A stretch of DNA of 64,000 nt, from positions 26,949-90,948 of the forward strand of contig NZ_JAEFCB010000004.1 in assembly GCF_016405905.1 (NCBI RefSeq), read 5' to 3'. The notes under the pieces are model-generated. The model was given only the letters and a program-made list of their open reading frames with translations, was not told where the DNA came from and searched no databases. Source of the stretch: Variovorax sp. IB41. Lineage in GTDB: Bacteria > Pseudomonadota > Gammaproteobacteria > Burkholderiales > Burkholderiaceae_C. This document shows positions 52,242 through 63,000 of the stretch, in pieces; within the stretch, counting starts at the first letter, position 1, and each line of letters begins with the position of its first letter. The position numbers and the translations under genes were made by a program.

Positions 52242-53525
52242 TCAGGTGCTGGGCGCCTGCGCCGCGCGCTTCCAGGCGGCGGCGGCCTGCTCGGCATCCT
52301 CGCGCGCTTCGGCCAGTTCGGCCAATGCGAGCCAGGCGCGGCGATAGAGCTCGCCGTCCTGCAATGCGAGCCCGGCCTGCGTGAGCAGTTGCTGCGCCTT
52401 GCCCCAGAGCTGGCGCTTCATGCAGGCCATGCCGGCGAGGTACTGCAGGTTGGGGTCTCGCGGGTTGTTGCGCTGCGCGCTTTCGATGCGGGCGAGCCAG
52501 TCGGCGTCCACCGAATCGAGCCCCGCTTCGAGCGCGCGCGCGAGCTTCACGCGCAGCGCATCGCCGAGGCCCCGCGGGTTCGCCACCATGCGCTCCCAGG
52601 CGGGCAGCAGCCAGCCGCGCGCGAGCGCCAGGTCGCCGTGCAGCACCACCATGCGTTGAGCGCCGTGGATCGCGACCTCGGGCATCTCGCGCTCGTTCGC
52701 ATCGAGTTCGGACCAGGCGCGCAGCAGCTGCGCCGGATCGTGCGCGCCCGACAGCAGTTCGGTCGCCAGGCCGCGCACGATGCTTTGCGCTGCCGCGTCC
52801 GAGAACGCGCGGTGCTTGGCCAGCAAGCGGGCGGTTTCCAGGGCTTCGAGCGTGCGCCGGTCCTGGCGCGCCGCCTTCAGGCGAAGGCGCAGGGCCAGCG
52901 TGCGCCGCTGCGCGCCCTGCGGAAGTTCTTCGAGGCGGGCGAGCGCGGCGGCCGCATCGCGGTCTTCGAGCGCCCAGCGCGCGGCGCGCAGTTGCACGCC
53001 TTCGCGCGTCTCGGGACTCGCGAGCAGCGTGCGGTCGGCGCTCTCGTTCAAGGCCTGCTGCAGATGCGCATCGCGGGCCGGCTTGTCCTGCAGCGCCTGT
53101 GCGCTCTCGGCTGCCAGCAGGTGCGAGAGCACGCGCACCTGCTGCGCCTGCGGCAGGTTCGCATCGAGCGCGGCCAATGTCTTTTCCTGCACCAACGCAG
53201 CCTGCGCGGCCTTGCGCGCGCGCGAGAAGCGGCCGGCGATGAGTTGCACCATCGCATCGAGCAGCGCGGCATGCAGCGTGCGCTCCTTCTGCTGCAGGCG
53301 CCAGTGGCGCGCCTGCGTCGGCAGCGAGAACAACGCGGCCAGCGCGCGCAGCGCGACGTGCAGCAGCACGAAGGTCGCCAGCAGGATCACGAGCACGAGG
53401 TTCAGCGACAGGTCGACGCGCCACGGCGGCCAGAACACGGTGATCGTGCCCTGGTTGTTGCCCGCGAAAAGAGCGACTGCCGCAGCGACGGCGAACAGCG
53501 CGAGAAGCCAGATTGCAGCGCGCAT
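52242..53525 (-). CDS. hemY: HemY protein (tetrapyrrole-operon TPR membrane protein)
   Basis: A 427-residue inner-membrane protein with two N-terminal transmembrane helices (about 3-21 and 40-62, 'NLVLVILLATFVLLHVAL') and a long helical TPR-like cytoplasmic part. This is the proteobacterial HemY of the hemCDXY cluster, not the protoporphyrinogen oxidase of the same name in Bacillus. Its role in haem synthesis is not fully settled; it may scaffold or regulate. It is 7 nt downstream of hemX. Confidence 0.92.
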   Translation of the reverse strand: MRAAIWLLALFAVAAAVALFAGNNQGTITVFWPPWRVDLSLNLVLVILLATFVLLHVALRALAALFSLPTQARHWRLQQKERTLHAALLDAMVQLIAGRFSRARKAAQAALVQEKTLAALDANLPQAQQVRVLSHLLAAESAQALQDKPARDAHLQQALNESADRTLLASPETREGVQLRAARWALEDRDAAAALARLEELPQGAQRRTLALRLRLKAARQDRRTLEALETARLLAKHRAFSDAAAQSIVRGLATELLSGAHDPAQLLRAWSELDANEREMPEVAIHGAQRMVVLHGDLALARGWLLPAWERMVANPRGLGDALRVKLARALEAGLDSVDADWLARIESAQRNNPRDPNLQYLAGMACMKRQLWGKAQQLLTQAGLALQDGELYRRAWLALAELAEAREDAEQAAAAWKRAAQAPST

Positions 53526-53532
53526 GACCGGG

Positions 53533-54633
53533 TTATCGCCCTGCGGCCGCGGTGGCCAGTGCCGCGAGCGTGTCGTCCACGCGTGCCGGCTCGGTGGTCT
53601 TCACCTGCGCCTGCAGTTGTTGCAACAGCGTGGCGGCGGCCTGCGTGCGGCGCGATGCGGGGTCGAAATAACGGTTGAGCGATGCGGTCACCTGGGCCAG
53701 TTCGGCGCGCGTGGCATCGACCTGGCGCGACAGCAGCGAGAGGCGCGCGTTGAGCAGCTTGAGCTTCAGGTTCTCGCGCAGGAAGTAGGTCTGCTCGGGC
53801 GCCAGCAGGATGGCCTCCGGGCTCTGGATGCGGCCCACGCGCACCAGCGAGCGCGCTTCGCCGCGCACGGTGAGCAGCGCACGGCGCCACCACGGCGCAT
53901 CGGCCGGAATCGGTTCGGGCTGCCAGGCGTTGACGCCGGTGCCGCGCACCGCCACCGCATTGAGCGTGGGCAGGTCGTCGACGTTGCGCATGAGCTCGTC
54001 GAGCTTCTGCAGCGCCTCGGCGCTGTCCACGCTGGAGTTGCTGCGCAGGCGGTCGGCATCGCGCTGCATGGCGCGTTGCAGCGGCGCGAGCCGCGGCTGC
54101 GCGGCGCGCGAGATGCGCAGGTCGCCGGCCTTCAGCGCGGCAAGCAAGGGTTCGACGTTGCCGGTCACCTGCGCCTGCTGCAGCGCCAGGCGCACGGCCG
54201 ACTCGATGTCGACCACGAGGTTCTCGTCGCGCGAACGCGAGAGGCTCTGCATCAGCTCTTCGAGCTGCGAGCGCTGCAGCGCGACTTCGGCCACGCGGGT
54301 TTCGATGAGGGCCACGCGGGCCGCGGCGTCGCGCACCGTGTCGCTGGCCTGGCGCGCCAGCGTGCGCGCTTCCATCGACTGCGTGGTGGCCTCGGCGCTC
54401 TGGCGTGCGAGCTGCTCCTTCATGCCGCCGACCTTCTGCCACAGCGCGATGGTCATCACCAGCGCGGCCAGCGCCACGAGGGCGACGAGGCCGAAGCCGA
54501 TGCGGGACAGCAGGGTGGCCGCGGCGGCCATGGCGGCGGGCGTCTGGTGCGGCGCCAGCGTGGCGGGCACCGGCGCCGTCGCGGCAGCGGGAGAAGAAGG
54601 AGAAATGTCGTCTGACGGGGACGCGGCGCTCAT
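53533..54633 (-). CDS. hemX: HemX family protein
   Basis: A 366-residue protein with one transmembrane helix (about 42-65, 'FGLVALVALAALVMTIALW') and a coiled-coil-rich periplasmic part (about 70-130), fitting HemX. Older databases call it uroporphyrinogen-III C-methyltransferase, but there is no methyltransferase fold visible. It is coupled to hemD (4-nt overlap) and hemY. Confidence 0.9.
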   Translation of the reverse strand: MSAASPSDDISPSSPAAATAPVPATLAPHQTPAAMAAAATLLSRIGFGLVALVALAALVMTIALWQKVGGMKEQLARQSAEATTQSMEARTLARQASDTVRDAAARVALIETRVAEVALQRSQLEELMQSLSRSRDENLVVDIESAVRLALQQAQVTGNVEPLLAALKAGDLRISRAAQPRLAPLQRAMQRDADRLRSNSSVDSAEALQKLDELMRNVDDLPTLNAVAVRGTGVNAWQPEPIPADAPWWRRALLTVRGEARSLVRVGRIQSPEAILLAPEQTYFLRENLKLKLLNARLSLLSRQVDATRAELAQVTASLNRYFDPASRRTQAAATLLQQLQAQVKTTEPARVDDTLAALATAAAGR

Positions 54634-55412
54634 GCCAACGATTCTATCGACGCGATCAACGCATCCCGCAGCGGTGTGCAGACACGCAACGCACCAAAAC
54701 CCGCGGCCCGCGCGGCTTCGCCGATGCGTGCGTGCGTGGCGACCGCGCTCGCGGCGCGCCAGTCGGTGCCGGGCATCGCGCGCTGCAGATTCGCGATCGC
54801 CTCGGAGCTGCTGAAGAGCCAGATCGCGCGGCCCTCGGCGCCATCGATGGCGAGTTGATGTTGTCTGACGTCGAACAACGGTGGCAGTCGCCGATAGGCC
54901 ACCACGGTGTCGCGATGCCCGCTCGCCGCATCGATTTCCTTGGCGAGCCAGTCGCGCCCGGCGGGCTGCCCCGCCTCATCGCCGCCGCGCACGATGAGCA
55001 CGCGCACGCCAGCCGATACCTGAGCCTGCACGCGCTCCCACAGCGCTTCGGAATCGAAGCGCGTGGCCTCGGGCGGCGGTGCGTCGATGGCGTCGGGCGG
55101 CACGCCGGCGCGCAGCAAGGCGCGCGTGGTGCCGGGTCCGGTGGCCCAGAAGCGGCGGCCGGCCAGGGCTTCGTCGGTCGAGTCCGCGTCGCGGTGCTGA
55201 AAGAAATGCTCGACCGCCGTCGCGCTCACGAACATCAGCGCGGCGTAGTCCTCGATTCGCCGCCAGGCCGCGCGCAGCGGCTCGGCATCGTGGACCGGCT
55301 CGATGACGATCAGCGGCAGCGCCACCGCATCGAGGCCCGCGGCGCGCAGGTCATCGACCCACTGCACACCCTCGCGCGCGGGCCGCGTGACGATGACGGG
55401 CCGCGCAGTCAT
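54630..55412 (-). CDS. hemD: Uroporphyrinogen-III synthase
   Basis: HemD (260 aa) cyclises hydroxymethylbilane with ring D inversion to uroporphyrinogen III. The sequence is typically variable: 'PVIVTRPAREGVQWVDDLRAAG' at the start, 'ALMFVSATAVEHFF' and 'WLFSSSEAIANL' in the two domains. The start at 55412 was chosen from this N-terminus; 16 nt separate it from hemC. Its stop overlaps hemX. Confidence 0.93.
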   Translation of the reverse strand: MTARPVIVTRPAREGVQWVDDLRAAGLDAVALPLIVIEPVHDAEPLRAAWRRIEDYAALMFVSATAVEHFFQHRDADSTDEALAGRRFWATGPGTTRALLRAGVPPDAIDAPPPEATRFDSEALWERVQAQVSAGVRVLIVRGGDEAGQPAGRDWLAKEIDAASGHRDTVVAYRRLPPLFDVRQHQLAIDGAEGRAIWLFSSSEAIANLQRAMPGTDWRAASAVATHARIGEAARAAGFGALRVCTPLRDALIASIESLA

Positions 55413-55428
55413 CCGACGACCACGGGTT

Positions 55429-56355
55429 TCAGTGAGCGCCGGCGTCGCGCAGCAACGCAGCGGCATGTTCGCCGAGGGCTTCGGCGCGCGCGAAGTCGCC
55501 GGCGTCGGCCTGCGCCTGCACGCGCACGAGCGGCGCGTTGCCTTCGGGATCGCCCCAGGCGGCATCGATGCGCAGGCTGCCATCGGCCTGCCAGCGCGCG
55601 TGCGCGGCGAGCGGCATCGAGCAGCTGCCACCCATCGCGCGGCTCACTGCGCGTTCGGCGGCGGTGGAGAGCCAGTCGCCCCGGTGCGCGAGCGGCGCGA
55701 GCAGTTCGATGAGGTCCGCGCGATCGGCGCGCACCTCGATGCCCAGTGCGCCCTGCCCCGCGGCCGGCAGCATGTCGTCGGGTTCGAAGGCAACGCGGAT
55801 GCGGTCTCCGAGGCCCAGGCGCTTCAGGCCCGCGGCCGCCAGGATGATCGCGTCGTACTGCCCTTCGTCGAGTTTGCGCAGGCGCGTATCCAGGTTGCCG
55901 CGCAGCGGCTCGATGCGCACATCGGGCCGCTTCGCCTTGAGCAGCACCACGCGGCGCAGGCTCGAGGTGCCGACCACCGCGCCGTGCGGCAGTTCGTCGA
56001 GCGAGGCGTAGTTCGGAGAGACCAGTGCATCGCGCGGATCTTCTCGCTCCAGCACGCAGGCCAGGACGAAGCCTTCGGGCAGGTCCATCGGCACATCTTT
56101 CAGCGAATGCACCGCGATGTCGGCGCGCCCGTCTTCGATCGCCGTTTCGAGTTCCTTCACGAAGAGGCCCTTGCCGCCGACCTTGCTCAGGCTCTTGTCC
56201 AGGATCTGGTCGCCCCGGGTCGTCATGCCCAGAAGGCTCACCGTGTGGCCCCGTTCTTGCAAAAGCGCTTGCACGTGTTCGGCCTGCCAAAGGGCCAACC
56301 GGCTTTCGCGCGTTGCGATCACGATATTGCTCAAGACCGCTCCCAAAAAGTACAT
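55429..56355 (-). CDS. hemC: Porphobilinogen deaminase (hydroxymethylbilane synthase)
   Basis: HemC (308 aa) polymerises four porphobilinogens. The dipyrromethane cofactor attaches to the cysteine in '[13 protein letters not shown]'. '[17 protein letters not shown]' at the N-terminus and '[11 protein letters not shown]' (catalytic aspartate) are diagnostic. ATG at 56355 starts eight residues before the conserved core. A TTG at 56334 has a better ribosome-binding site (GGGAG, at suitable spacing) and would give the more usual N-terminus, so it is an alternative. It is divergent from ppc. Confidence 0.96.
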   Translation of the reverse strand: MYFLGAVLSNIVIATRESRLALWQAEHVQALLQERGHTVSLLGMTTRGDQILDKSLSKVGGKGLFVKELETAIEDGRADIAVHSLKDVPMDLPEGFVLACVLEREDPRDALVSPNYASLDELPHGAVVGTSSLRRVVLLKAKRPDVRIEPLRGNLDTRLRKLDEGQYDAIILAAAGLKRLGLGDRIRVAFEPDDMLPAAGQGALGIEVRADRADLIELLAPLAHRGDWLSTAAERAVSRAMGGSCSMPLAAHARWQADGSLRIDAAWGDPEGNAPLVRVQAQADAGDFARAEALGEHAAALLRDAGAH

Positions 56356-56438
56356 GTTTCCAGACGCCGGAATGCTAGCATGTTGCGCCGCAGCAACGCA
56401 GGCGGCGCGTCCATTCAAGTCCCCAGGAACAACATCGA

Positions 56439-59282
56439 ATGAAAGCCAGCAAGACCCCTGCCCCCCCCAAGCGCCGCCAGGCCGAAGACCAGCCACTGAT
56501 CGACGACATCCGGCTGTTGGGCCGGATCCTCGGCGATGTGATCCGGGAGCAGGAAGGCGACGAAACCTATGCGCTGGTGGAAAAGATCCGCACCCTGTCG
56601 GTGGCCTTTCGCCGCGATGCCGACCAGGCCGCGGACCGCGCGCTCAAGAACCTGCTCAAGGGCCTGAGCGCCGCCGAGACGGTGCGCGTGATCCGCGCCT
56701 TCACCTACTTCAGCCACCTGGCCAATCTCGCGGAAGACCGCCACCAGATCCGCCGCCGCACCGAGGCCGATCGCGAAGGCGTGCTGGCCGACGGCGACCT
56801 GCAGACCGCGCTCGCCCGCATCCGCAAGGCCGGCGTGAAGCCCGACGAAATCGTCGCCTCGCTGGCCCACAGCTATGTCTCGCCCGTGCTCACCGCGCAT
56901 CCGACCGAAGTGCAGCGCAAGAGCATCCTGGACGCCGAGCGCGCGATTGCCCTCTTGCTCACCACGCGCGACGAAATCAAGCTGCGCCAGAGCGCCTACG
57001 CGGGCGGCAAGGATGCGCTCTCGCCCATCGAGCTGGCCGACAACGAAACCCAGATGCGCACGCGCGTCACGCAGATCTGGCAGACGCGCCTCTTGCGCTT
57101 CTCCAAGCTCACCGTGGCCGACGAAATCGAGAACGCGCTGAGCTATTACGAAGCCACGTTCCTGCGCGAGATTCCACGCGTCTACGCCGACCTCGAGAAG
57201 GCGCTCGCGCAGGGCGGCCACACGCCCTCGGTCGCGCCCTTCTTGCGCATGGGCCAGTGGATCGGCGGCGACCGCGACGGCAACCCGAACGTCACCGCCG
57301 AGACGCTCGAATACGCGCTCGGCCGGCAGGCCGAGCTGGCGCTGCGCTACTACCTCACCGAGGTGCATTACCTGGGCGGCGAGCTCTCGCTCTCGGCCAC
57401 GCTGGTCGATGTGTCGGTGGAGATGCAGGCGCTCGCCGAGCGCTCGCCCGACACCAGCGAGCACCGCAAGGACGAGCCCTACCGCCGCGCGCTCACCGGC
57501 GTGTATGCGCGCCTGGCGGCCACGCTGCGCGAGCTCACCGGCGGCGAGGCCGCGCGCCACGCGGTCGCGCCGCAGAACCCGTACCACAGCGCCGAAGAGT
57601 TCCTCGCCGATCTGCGCACGGTGGAAGAGTCGCTCGGCGAAAAGCACGGCAGCGTGCTCGCCGCGCCGCGCCTGCGGCCGCTGATCCGCGCGGTGGAGGT
57701 GTTCGGCTTTCACCTGGCCACGGTCGACCTGCGCCAGAGCTCGGACAAGCACGAGGCGGTGATCGCCGAGCTGCTCGCGACCGCGCGCATCGAGCCGTCT
57801 TACGCGTCGCTGGCCGAAGAAGCCAAGCAGACGCTGCTGCTCAAGCTGCTCGATGACGCGCGTCCGCTGCGCGTGCCCGACGCCGACTACTCGCCGCTCG
57901 CAAAAAGCGAGCTGGCCATCTTCGCCGCCGCACGCACCGCGCGGGCGCGCTACGGTGCCGCGGCCATTCGCCACTACATCATCAGCCACACCGAAACGGT
58001 GAGCGACCTGCTCGAGGCGCTGCTGCTGCAAAAGGAAGTGGGCCTGCTGCGCGGCGCGATGGCCACCAACGCGGTGTGCGACCTGATCGTGGTGCCGCTG
58101 TTCGAAACCATCGAGGACCTGCGCAACGCCGCGCCGATCGTGCGCGCGTTTTATGCGCTGCCGAATATCCAGTCGCTCATCGAGCGCTCGGGCGGCGAGC
58201 AGGACGTGATGCTCGGCTACAGCGACAGCAACAAGGACGGCGGCATCTTCACCAGCAACTGGGAGCTGTACCGCGCGGGCATCGCGCTGGTGTCGCTGTT
58301 CGACGAACTCAACAAGAAAAAGGCCAACCCCATTCGCCTTCGCATGTTCCACGGACGCGGCGGCACGGTGGGACGCGGCGGCGGCCCGAGCTACCAGGCG
58401 ATCCTCGCGCAGCCGCCGGGCACGGTGCGCGGGCAGATCCGCCTTACCGAGCAGGGCGAAGTGATCGGCTCGAAGTACGCCAACCGCGAGATCGGCCGGC
58501 GCAACCTGGAGACGCTGGTGGCCGCCACGCTGGAGGCCACGCTGCTGCCGCAGGGCAAGTCGGCGCCCGCCACCTTCCTCTCGGCCGCGGGCGAACTCTC
58601 TACCGCCAGCATGGCCGCGTACCGCAAGCTGGTGTACGAGACGCCGGGCTTCGGCGACTACTTCTTCGGCTCCACGCCGATCCGCGAGATCGCCGAACTC
58701 AACATCGGCTCGCGCCCCGCCTCGCGCAACCCGAGCCACAAGATCGACGACCTGCGCGCGGTGCCGTGGAGCTTCAGCTGGGGCCAGTGCCGGCTCACGA
58801 TTCCGGGCTGGTTCGGCTTCGGCGCGGGCGTGGAGCAGTTCCTAGCCTCGGCCGGCAATGCCGCGGGCAGGAAGGAACGCGTGGCGCTGCTGCAGCGCAT
58901 GTACGCGCAGTGGCCGTTCTTTCGCACGCTGCTCTCGAACATGGACATGGTGCTGGCCAAGAGCGACCTCGCGCTGGCCTCGCGCTACGCCGAGCTGGTG
59001 ACCGACCGCAAGCTGCGCCAGAAGGTGTTCTCGATGATCGATGCCGAATGGCACCGCACCTCGGACGCGCTCACGCTCATCACGGGCGCCAAGCAGCGGC
59101 TCGAAGGCAATGCGGAAATGCAGCGTTCGGTGCGGCATCGCTTTCCGTACATCGATCCGCTGCACCACCTGCAGGTGGAGCTGATGCGGCGCTACCGCGC
59201 GGGCGATGGCGGCGAGCGGCTGCAACGCGGCATTCACATCTCGATCAACGGGGTGGCTGCGGGTCTGCGCAACACGGGTTGA
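56439..59282 (+). CDS. ppc: Phosphoenolpyruvate carboxylase
   Basis: Ppc (947 aa) makes oxaloacetate from PEP and bicarbonate to refill the TCA cycle. The catalytic histidine is in '[12 protein letters not shown]' (about residue 154). '[14 protein letters not shown]' and the glycine loop '[14 protein letters not shown]' (about 630-645) are present, and the protein ends '...VAAGLRNTG', the conserved C-terminus near the aspartate inhibitory site. It is divergent from hemC with an 83-nt gap. Confidence 0.98.
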   Translation: MKASKTPAPPKRRQAEDQPLIDDIRLLGRILGDVIREQEGDETYALVEKIRTLSVAFRRDADQAADRALKNLLKGLSAAETVRVIRAFTYFSHLANLAEDRHQIRRRTEADREGVLADGDLQTALARIRKAGVKPDEIVASLAHSYVSPVLTAHPTEVQRKSILDAERAIALLLTTRDEIKLRQSAYAGGKDALSPIELADNETQMRTRVTQIWQTRLLRFSKLTVADEIENALSYYEATFLREIPRVYADLEKALAQGGHTPSVAPFLRMGQWIGGDRDGNPNVTAETLEYALGRQAELALRYYLTEVHYLGGELSLSATLVDVSVEMQALAERSPDTSEHRKDEPYRRALTGVYARLAATLRELTGGEAARHAVAPQNPYHSAEEFLADLRTVEESLGEKHGSVLAAPRLRPLIRAVEVFGFHLATVDLRQSSDKHEAVIAELLATARIEPSYASLAEEAKQTLLLKLLDDARPLRVPDADYSPLAKSELAIFAAARTARARYGAAAIRHYIISHTETVSDLLEALLLQKEVGLLRGAMATNAVCDLIVVPLFETIEDLRNAAPIVRAFYALPNIQSLIERSGGEQDVMLGYSDSNKDGGIFTSNWELYRAGIALVSLFDELNKKKANPIRLRMFHGRGGTVGRGGGPSYQAILAQPPGTVRGQIRLTEQGEVIGSKYANREIGRRNLETLVAATLEATLLPQGKSAPATFLSAAGELSTASMAAYRKLVYETPGFGDYFFGSTPIREIAELNIGSRPASRNPSHKIDDLRAVPWSFSWGQCRLTIPGWFGFGAGVEQFLASAGNAAGRKERVALLQRMYAQWPFFRTLLSNMDMVLAKSDLALASRYAELVTDRKLRQKVFSMIDAEWHRTSDALTLITGAKQRLEGNAEMQRSVRHRFPYIDPLHHLQVELMRRYRAGDGGERLQRGIHISINGVAAGLRNTG

Positions 59283-59287
59283 GGGGC

Positions 59288-59314
59288 GGGGCCGCGGCGA
59301 AGCGTCGCGGCCCC
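59288..59314 (+). other. GC hairpin directly after ppc
   Basis: A perfect 9-bp stem (59288-59296 with 59306-59314) begins 5 nt after the ppc stop. It is not followed by T residues, so it is likely an mRNA 3' structure rather than a terminator. Confidence 0.5.
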
Positions 59315-59347
59315 TGCGTCAACCCCAATTTCCTTTCTCTTTTTTCG

Positions 59348-59378
59348 CGCCCCGCGTAATTCGCGGGGCGTCGCTTTT
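59348..59378 (+). terminator. Terminator-like hairpin downstream of ppc
   Basis: A perfect 9-bp stem (59348-59356 with 59362-59370) with a 5-nt loop, flanked by TTTTT on the left and followed by TCGCTTTT. It is the most likely end of the ppc transcript. Confidence 0.7.
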
Positions 59379-59439
59379 GTGCGCCGGCCTTTCTGATCGG
59401 GGCACGCACGACTGGTGCAGATTCATCAATCCGAGATTT

Positions 59440-60074
59440 CCCGCCAAATGGCAAAAAAGTAAATTCAGATGATTTGAATAGCTCGCCTAGCGATTCAATG
59501 TGAATTGAAGATTAATCGAACGTTGGCAATCATTTCCAACAAAATAAAAATTGCTCGGCCTAATACTTCATTGCATGAAGAATTATTGAAAGTCAGATTT
59601 TCTTTTGATGTCGGGGCAGACATTTTCGGCTGATTTTTTAAATCTTTCGCGTACCTTTGCACAGCCCGGAGGCATGCGGCGCGTTGCCCCGTGACCCGCT
59701 TCACGGGGTTCGCTCAGCGATTTCACGTTGCCCCGCGCGTGAATGCAAGCGCGCATTTATTGGCACGATGTAAATCTCAATTGCCGAAATTGTTGGCAGC
59801 ATCACTTTTCGATGGAATTAATTCCATCCAGAGCTTTCGCACCGCCGAACGTGCAATTGTTTGCGGTTGCGACCGTTGTCTGCCCCAGACCGTCTCATAC
59901 CTGACTTTTCAGGCCATTTAGCGCTCGCTCGCTGCCTGAAGCCCCCCTAAAGTCCGCCCCGGTCTGCAATGGCAATTCGCCTGCAGCCTATCCGGCGCCA
60001 GGGGAACGAATTCCGAATTGGCGCAATTCTTTTGCCCCTTCGGGGCAATTCGTTCGCATCCACGGGGCAAGCAA
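59440..60074. promoter_or_regulatory. AT-rich adhesin upstream region with palindromes
   Basis: No gene is supported here. The part from about 59440 to 59640 is strongly AT-rich compared with the rest of the window. It contains TTGAAT...ATTCAA (59474-59498, imperfect 25-bp palindrome). Further on are an 8-bp GC hairpin (59687-59694 with 59701-59708), a perfect 18-bp palindrome (GATGGAATTAATTCCATC, 59811-59828), and two small hairpins just before the adhesin start (60015-60029; 60032-60048). This is the probable control region of the adhesin. I could not place a convincing promoter. Confidence 0.5.
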
Positions 60075-63000
60075 GTGAACAAGTCGCACAAGAGCATCTG
60101 GAGTGAATCGCTGGGCGCATGGGTGGCGGTGTCCGAAACCACCTCGGCGAGAGGCAAGCGGAGCAAGCGCGCGAGTGTTGCTGCCGCGGCGACGGTCGGC
60201 GTGTTGCTCACCGGCATCAGCTTGGACGATGTGCATGCGCAGGCATACGGCACCGAGGCCACCGCAAAAGGGACCAGCGCCGTTGCCGTGGGCTATCAAA
60301 GCAATGCCAGCAACGACAACGCGATAGCGGTCGGCGCATACGCCGGTGCCAGCGGGGACCGGTCTCTTGCCGTCGGTTCGGCGGCTGCTGCCACGGCTCA
60401 GTTTGCCGTGGCAGTTGGCCGCAAGTCGAATGCGTCGGCAGAGAATGCCGTGGCACTCGGCCAGAGCGCGAATAGCCTGGCGGCCAACGCTACCGCCATC
60501 GGCACGCTATCGAGCGCCGGCGGTACAAACAGCATCGCTGTTGGCACAGAGAGCAGCGCCCGCGGAGGAGATGCAACCGCTTTGGGCAGCCAAGCCGACG
60601 CGTCCGCGGACAACGCCGTAGCCGTTGGCTACCAGAGCAAGGGCCTCGCCAAGAACGTATTGGCGATAGGTACCCGCGCGATGGGCAATGCGGCCAACGC
60701 CATTGCCTTGGGCACCGATTCGAGTGCCACGGGCAATGAAAGCATCGCCTTCGGTACAAAAAGCAGCACCGGCTGGAGCAATGCGATAGCGATCGGTTTC
60801 AGCGCGAAAACCGGGGCGAATGGCTTTGGGGCCAATGCGATCGCGTTCGGCACGCTATCGAATGCCAGCGAGTCCGGAAGCATCGCTTTTGGCGCGGGCA
60901 GCATCGCCGCCGCGGGCGATGCCATAGCGATTGGCTCCCAGACAATCGTTTCTGGCTACGGCTCCATTGCGCTAGGCGTTCGGAGCAATGCCGGCGCACT
61001 TGCAAGCATCGCCGTCGGTGAGGCAAGCAATGCCAGTGCGAACAATGCAGTGGCGATCGGGAAGAGCACGCGCGCATTGGTTGAAGGCGCTGTCGCCATT
61101 GGCTACGGCAGCAATGCGATCGGGAAGGGCAGCCTCGCTGTCGGTTCGGCAGCAGAGGCTGCGGGCGCATCTTCGACGGCGCTTGGCCGACATGCGCAGA
61201 CCTTGGGAAGAGATGCCGTGGCGCTCGGCGGGGGCGATCAAGATAACAACGGCGCGAAGGCCTTGGGAGACGAGGCCATCGCAATTGGACACGCGTCAAC
61301 TGTCGCTGCGGGCGCGACGAAAAGCATCGCCATCGGCAGCAACGCCAACGTTACCGGTACGTCTGCGGTGGCGTTCGGCGTCAATGCCAAGGCGAACGGT
61401 AACGGCGCGCTGGCGTTCGGCAACGGCGCCAGTGCCCTCTTCGAAGGGGACATGGCCTTCGGTCGCAACGCTCTGGCCCAAAGCACATTGGATGAAGGCC
61501 AGTTGCGGCCTGCGACAGCGTTTGGTTTCGCGGCCACTGCCAACAGCGTCGGCTCTGCCGCGTTCGGAGCCATGGCGGAAGCCAGTGGCTACCGTGCCAC
61601 CGCATTGGGTTTCGCGGCGCAGGCAACCGGCAGGCAGGGTGTTGCTGTGGGCACAAATTCGACAGCGAACGGAGGCGACAGCACCGCAGTGGGCGGCTTC
61701 GCAAATGCCTCTGCCGACTGGACGACGGCGCTGGGTAACTCAGCGCATGCGAGCGGGTCCGGCGCGACGGCCGTTGGCGGCAATGTCCACGACGGTGCGC
61801 GCGCAGGCGCAGCCGATTCGATCGCCATCGGCGGGCAATCCGAAGTCACCGTCGCAGCCACTGCCGGCATTGCCATCGGTCTTGACGCCTTCTCGAGCAA
61901 TGCGCGCAGCGTGGCGTTGGGCGATGGTGCTTCGACGGCTTCGGCTAAACCGGTCGCCGCCGCCACCGTTGGCGGCGTGACCTATGGCAACTTCGCCGGC
62001 ACCTCACCCGTCGGCGTCGTCAGCATCGGCGATACGGACGCCGAGCGCCAGCTCACCAACGTGGCCGCCGGCCGCATCACGGCCACATCGACCGATGCGA
62101 TCAACGGCAGCCAGCTCTACGCGGGCCTGAGCACCACCAGCAGCAGCGTGAGGAGCCTGTCGAGCTCCACCTCCTCGGGGCTGAGCACGGCGAGCAGCGG
62201 CCTGTCGAGCCTGTCGACGGGCTTGAGTTCGACGAACAGCAGTGTCGTCAGCCTCTCGGCCTCCACGTCGTCCGGCCTGAGCACGGCGACCAGCGGCATC
62301 TCCAGCTTGTCCACGGGCCTGAGCACCGCAGCCAGTGGCATCTCCAGTCTTTCCACTGCCCTGAGTACCTCGACCAGTGGCATCTCGAGCCTGTCTTCGG
62401 GGTTGATTTCCACGAACGGCGCCCTGAGCAGCCTGTCGAGTTCGGCCTCCACGGGCCTGAGCACGGCCGCCAGCGGTATCTCCAGCCTGTCGGTGGGCCT
62501 CAGCACCACCGGGGAGGCCATCGTCAGTCTCTCGGCCTCCACCTCCACCGGGCTGAGCACGGCGACCAGCGGCATCGGCAGTCTCTCCACCGGGCTCTCG
62601 AACTCGGTGCAGTACGACGATGCGAGCCACACCAAAATCACCCTGGGCGGCGTGGGCGCGACGTCACCGGTGATCCTCACGAACGTGGCCGCGGGCGTGA
62701 ACCCGACGGACGCGGTGAACTTCGGGCAGCTGACTTCGCTGTCGACCTCCGTCTCGAGCGATGTTTCCAGCCTGTCCACAGGCTTGAGTTCGACCGGCAG
62801 CAGTGTCGGCAGTCTTTCGGCTTCGACGTCCTCGGGGCTGAGCACGGCCGCGAGCGGTGTCGCCAGTCTGTCCACCGGATTGAGTGCGACCAACAGCAGC
62901 CTTGGCAGCTTGTCGGCCTCGATGTCCTCGGGACTGAGCACCGCGACGAGCAGCATCGGCAGCCTGTCGACTTCCACGTCCTCCGGCCTGAGCATCGCGA

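Noticed and set aside
52001..52384. 127-codon + frame starting in the T-tract of the rne terminator
   Set aside because: It starts right at the terminator, has no ribosome-binding site, is Arg/Ala-rich and runs into hemY on the other strand.
56415..58739. 774-codon - frame opposite ppc
   Set aside because: Shadow of ppc, with no recognisable protein features.
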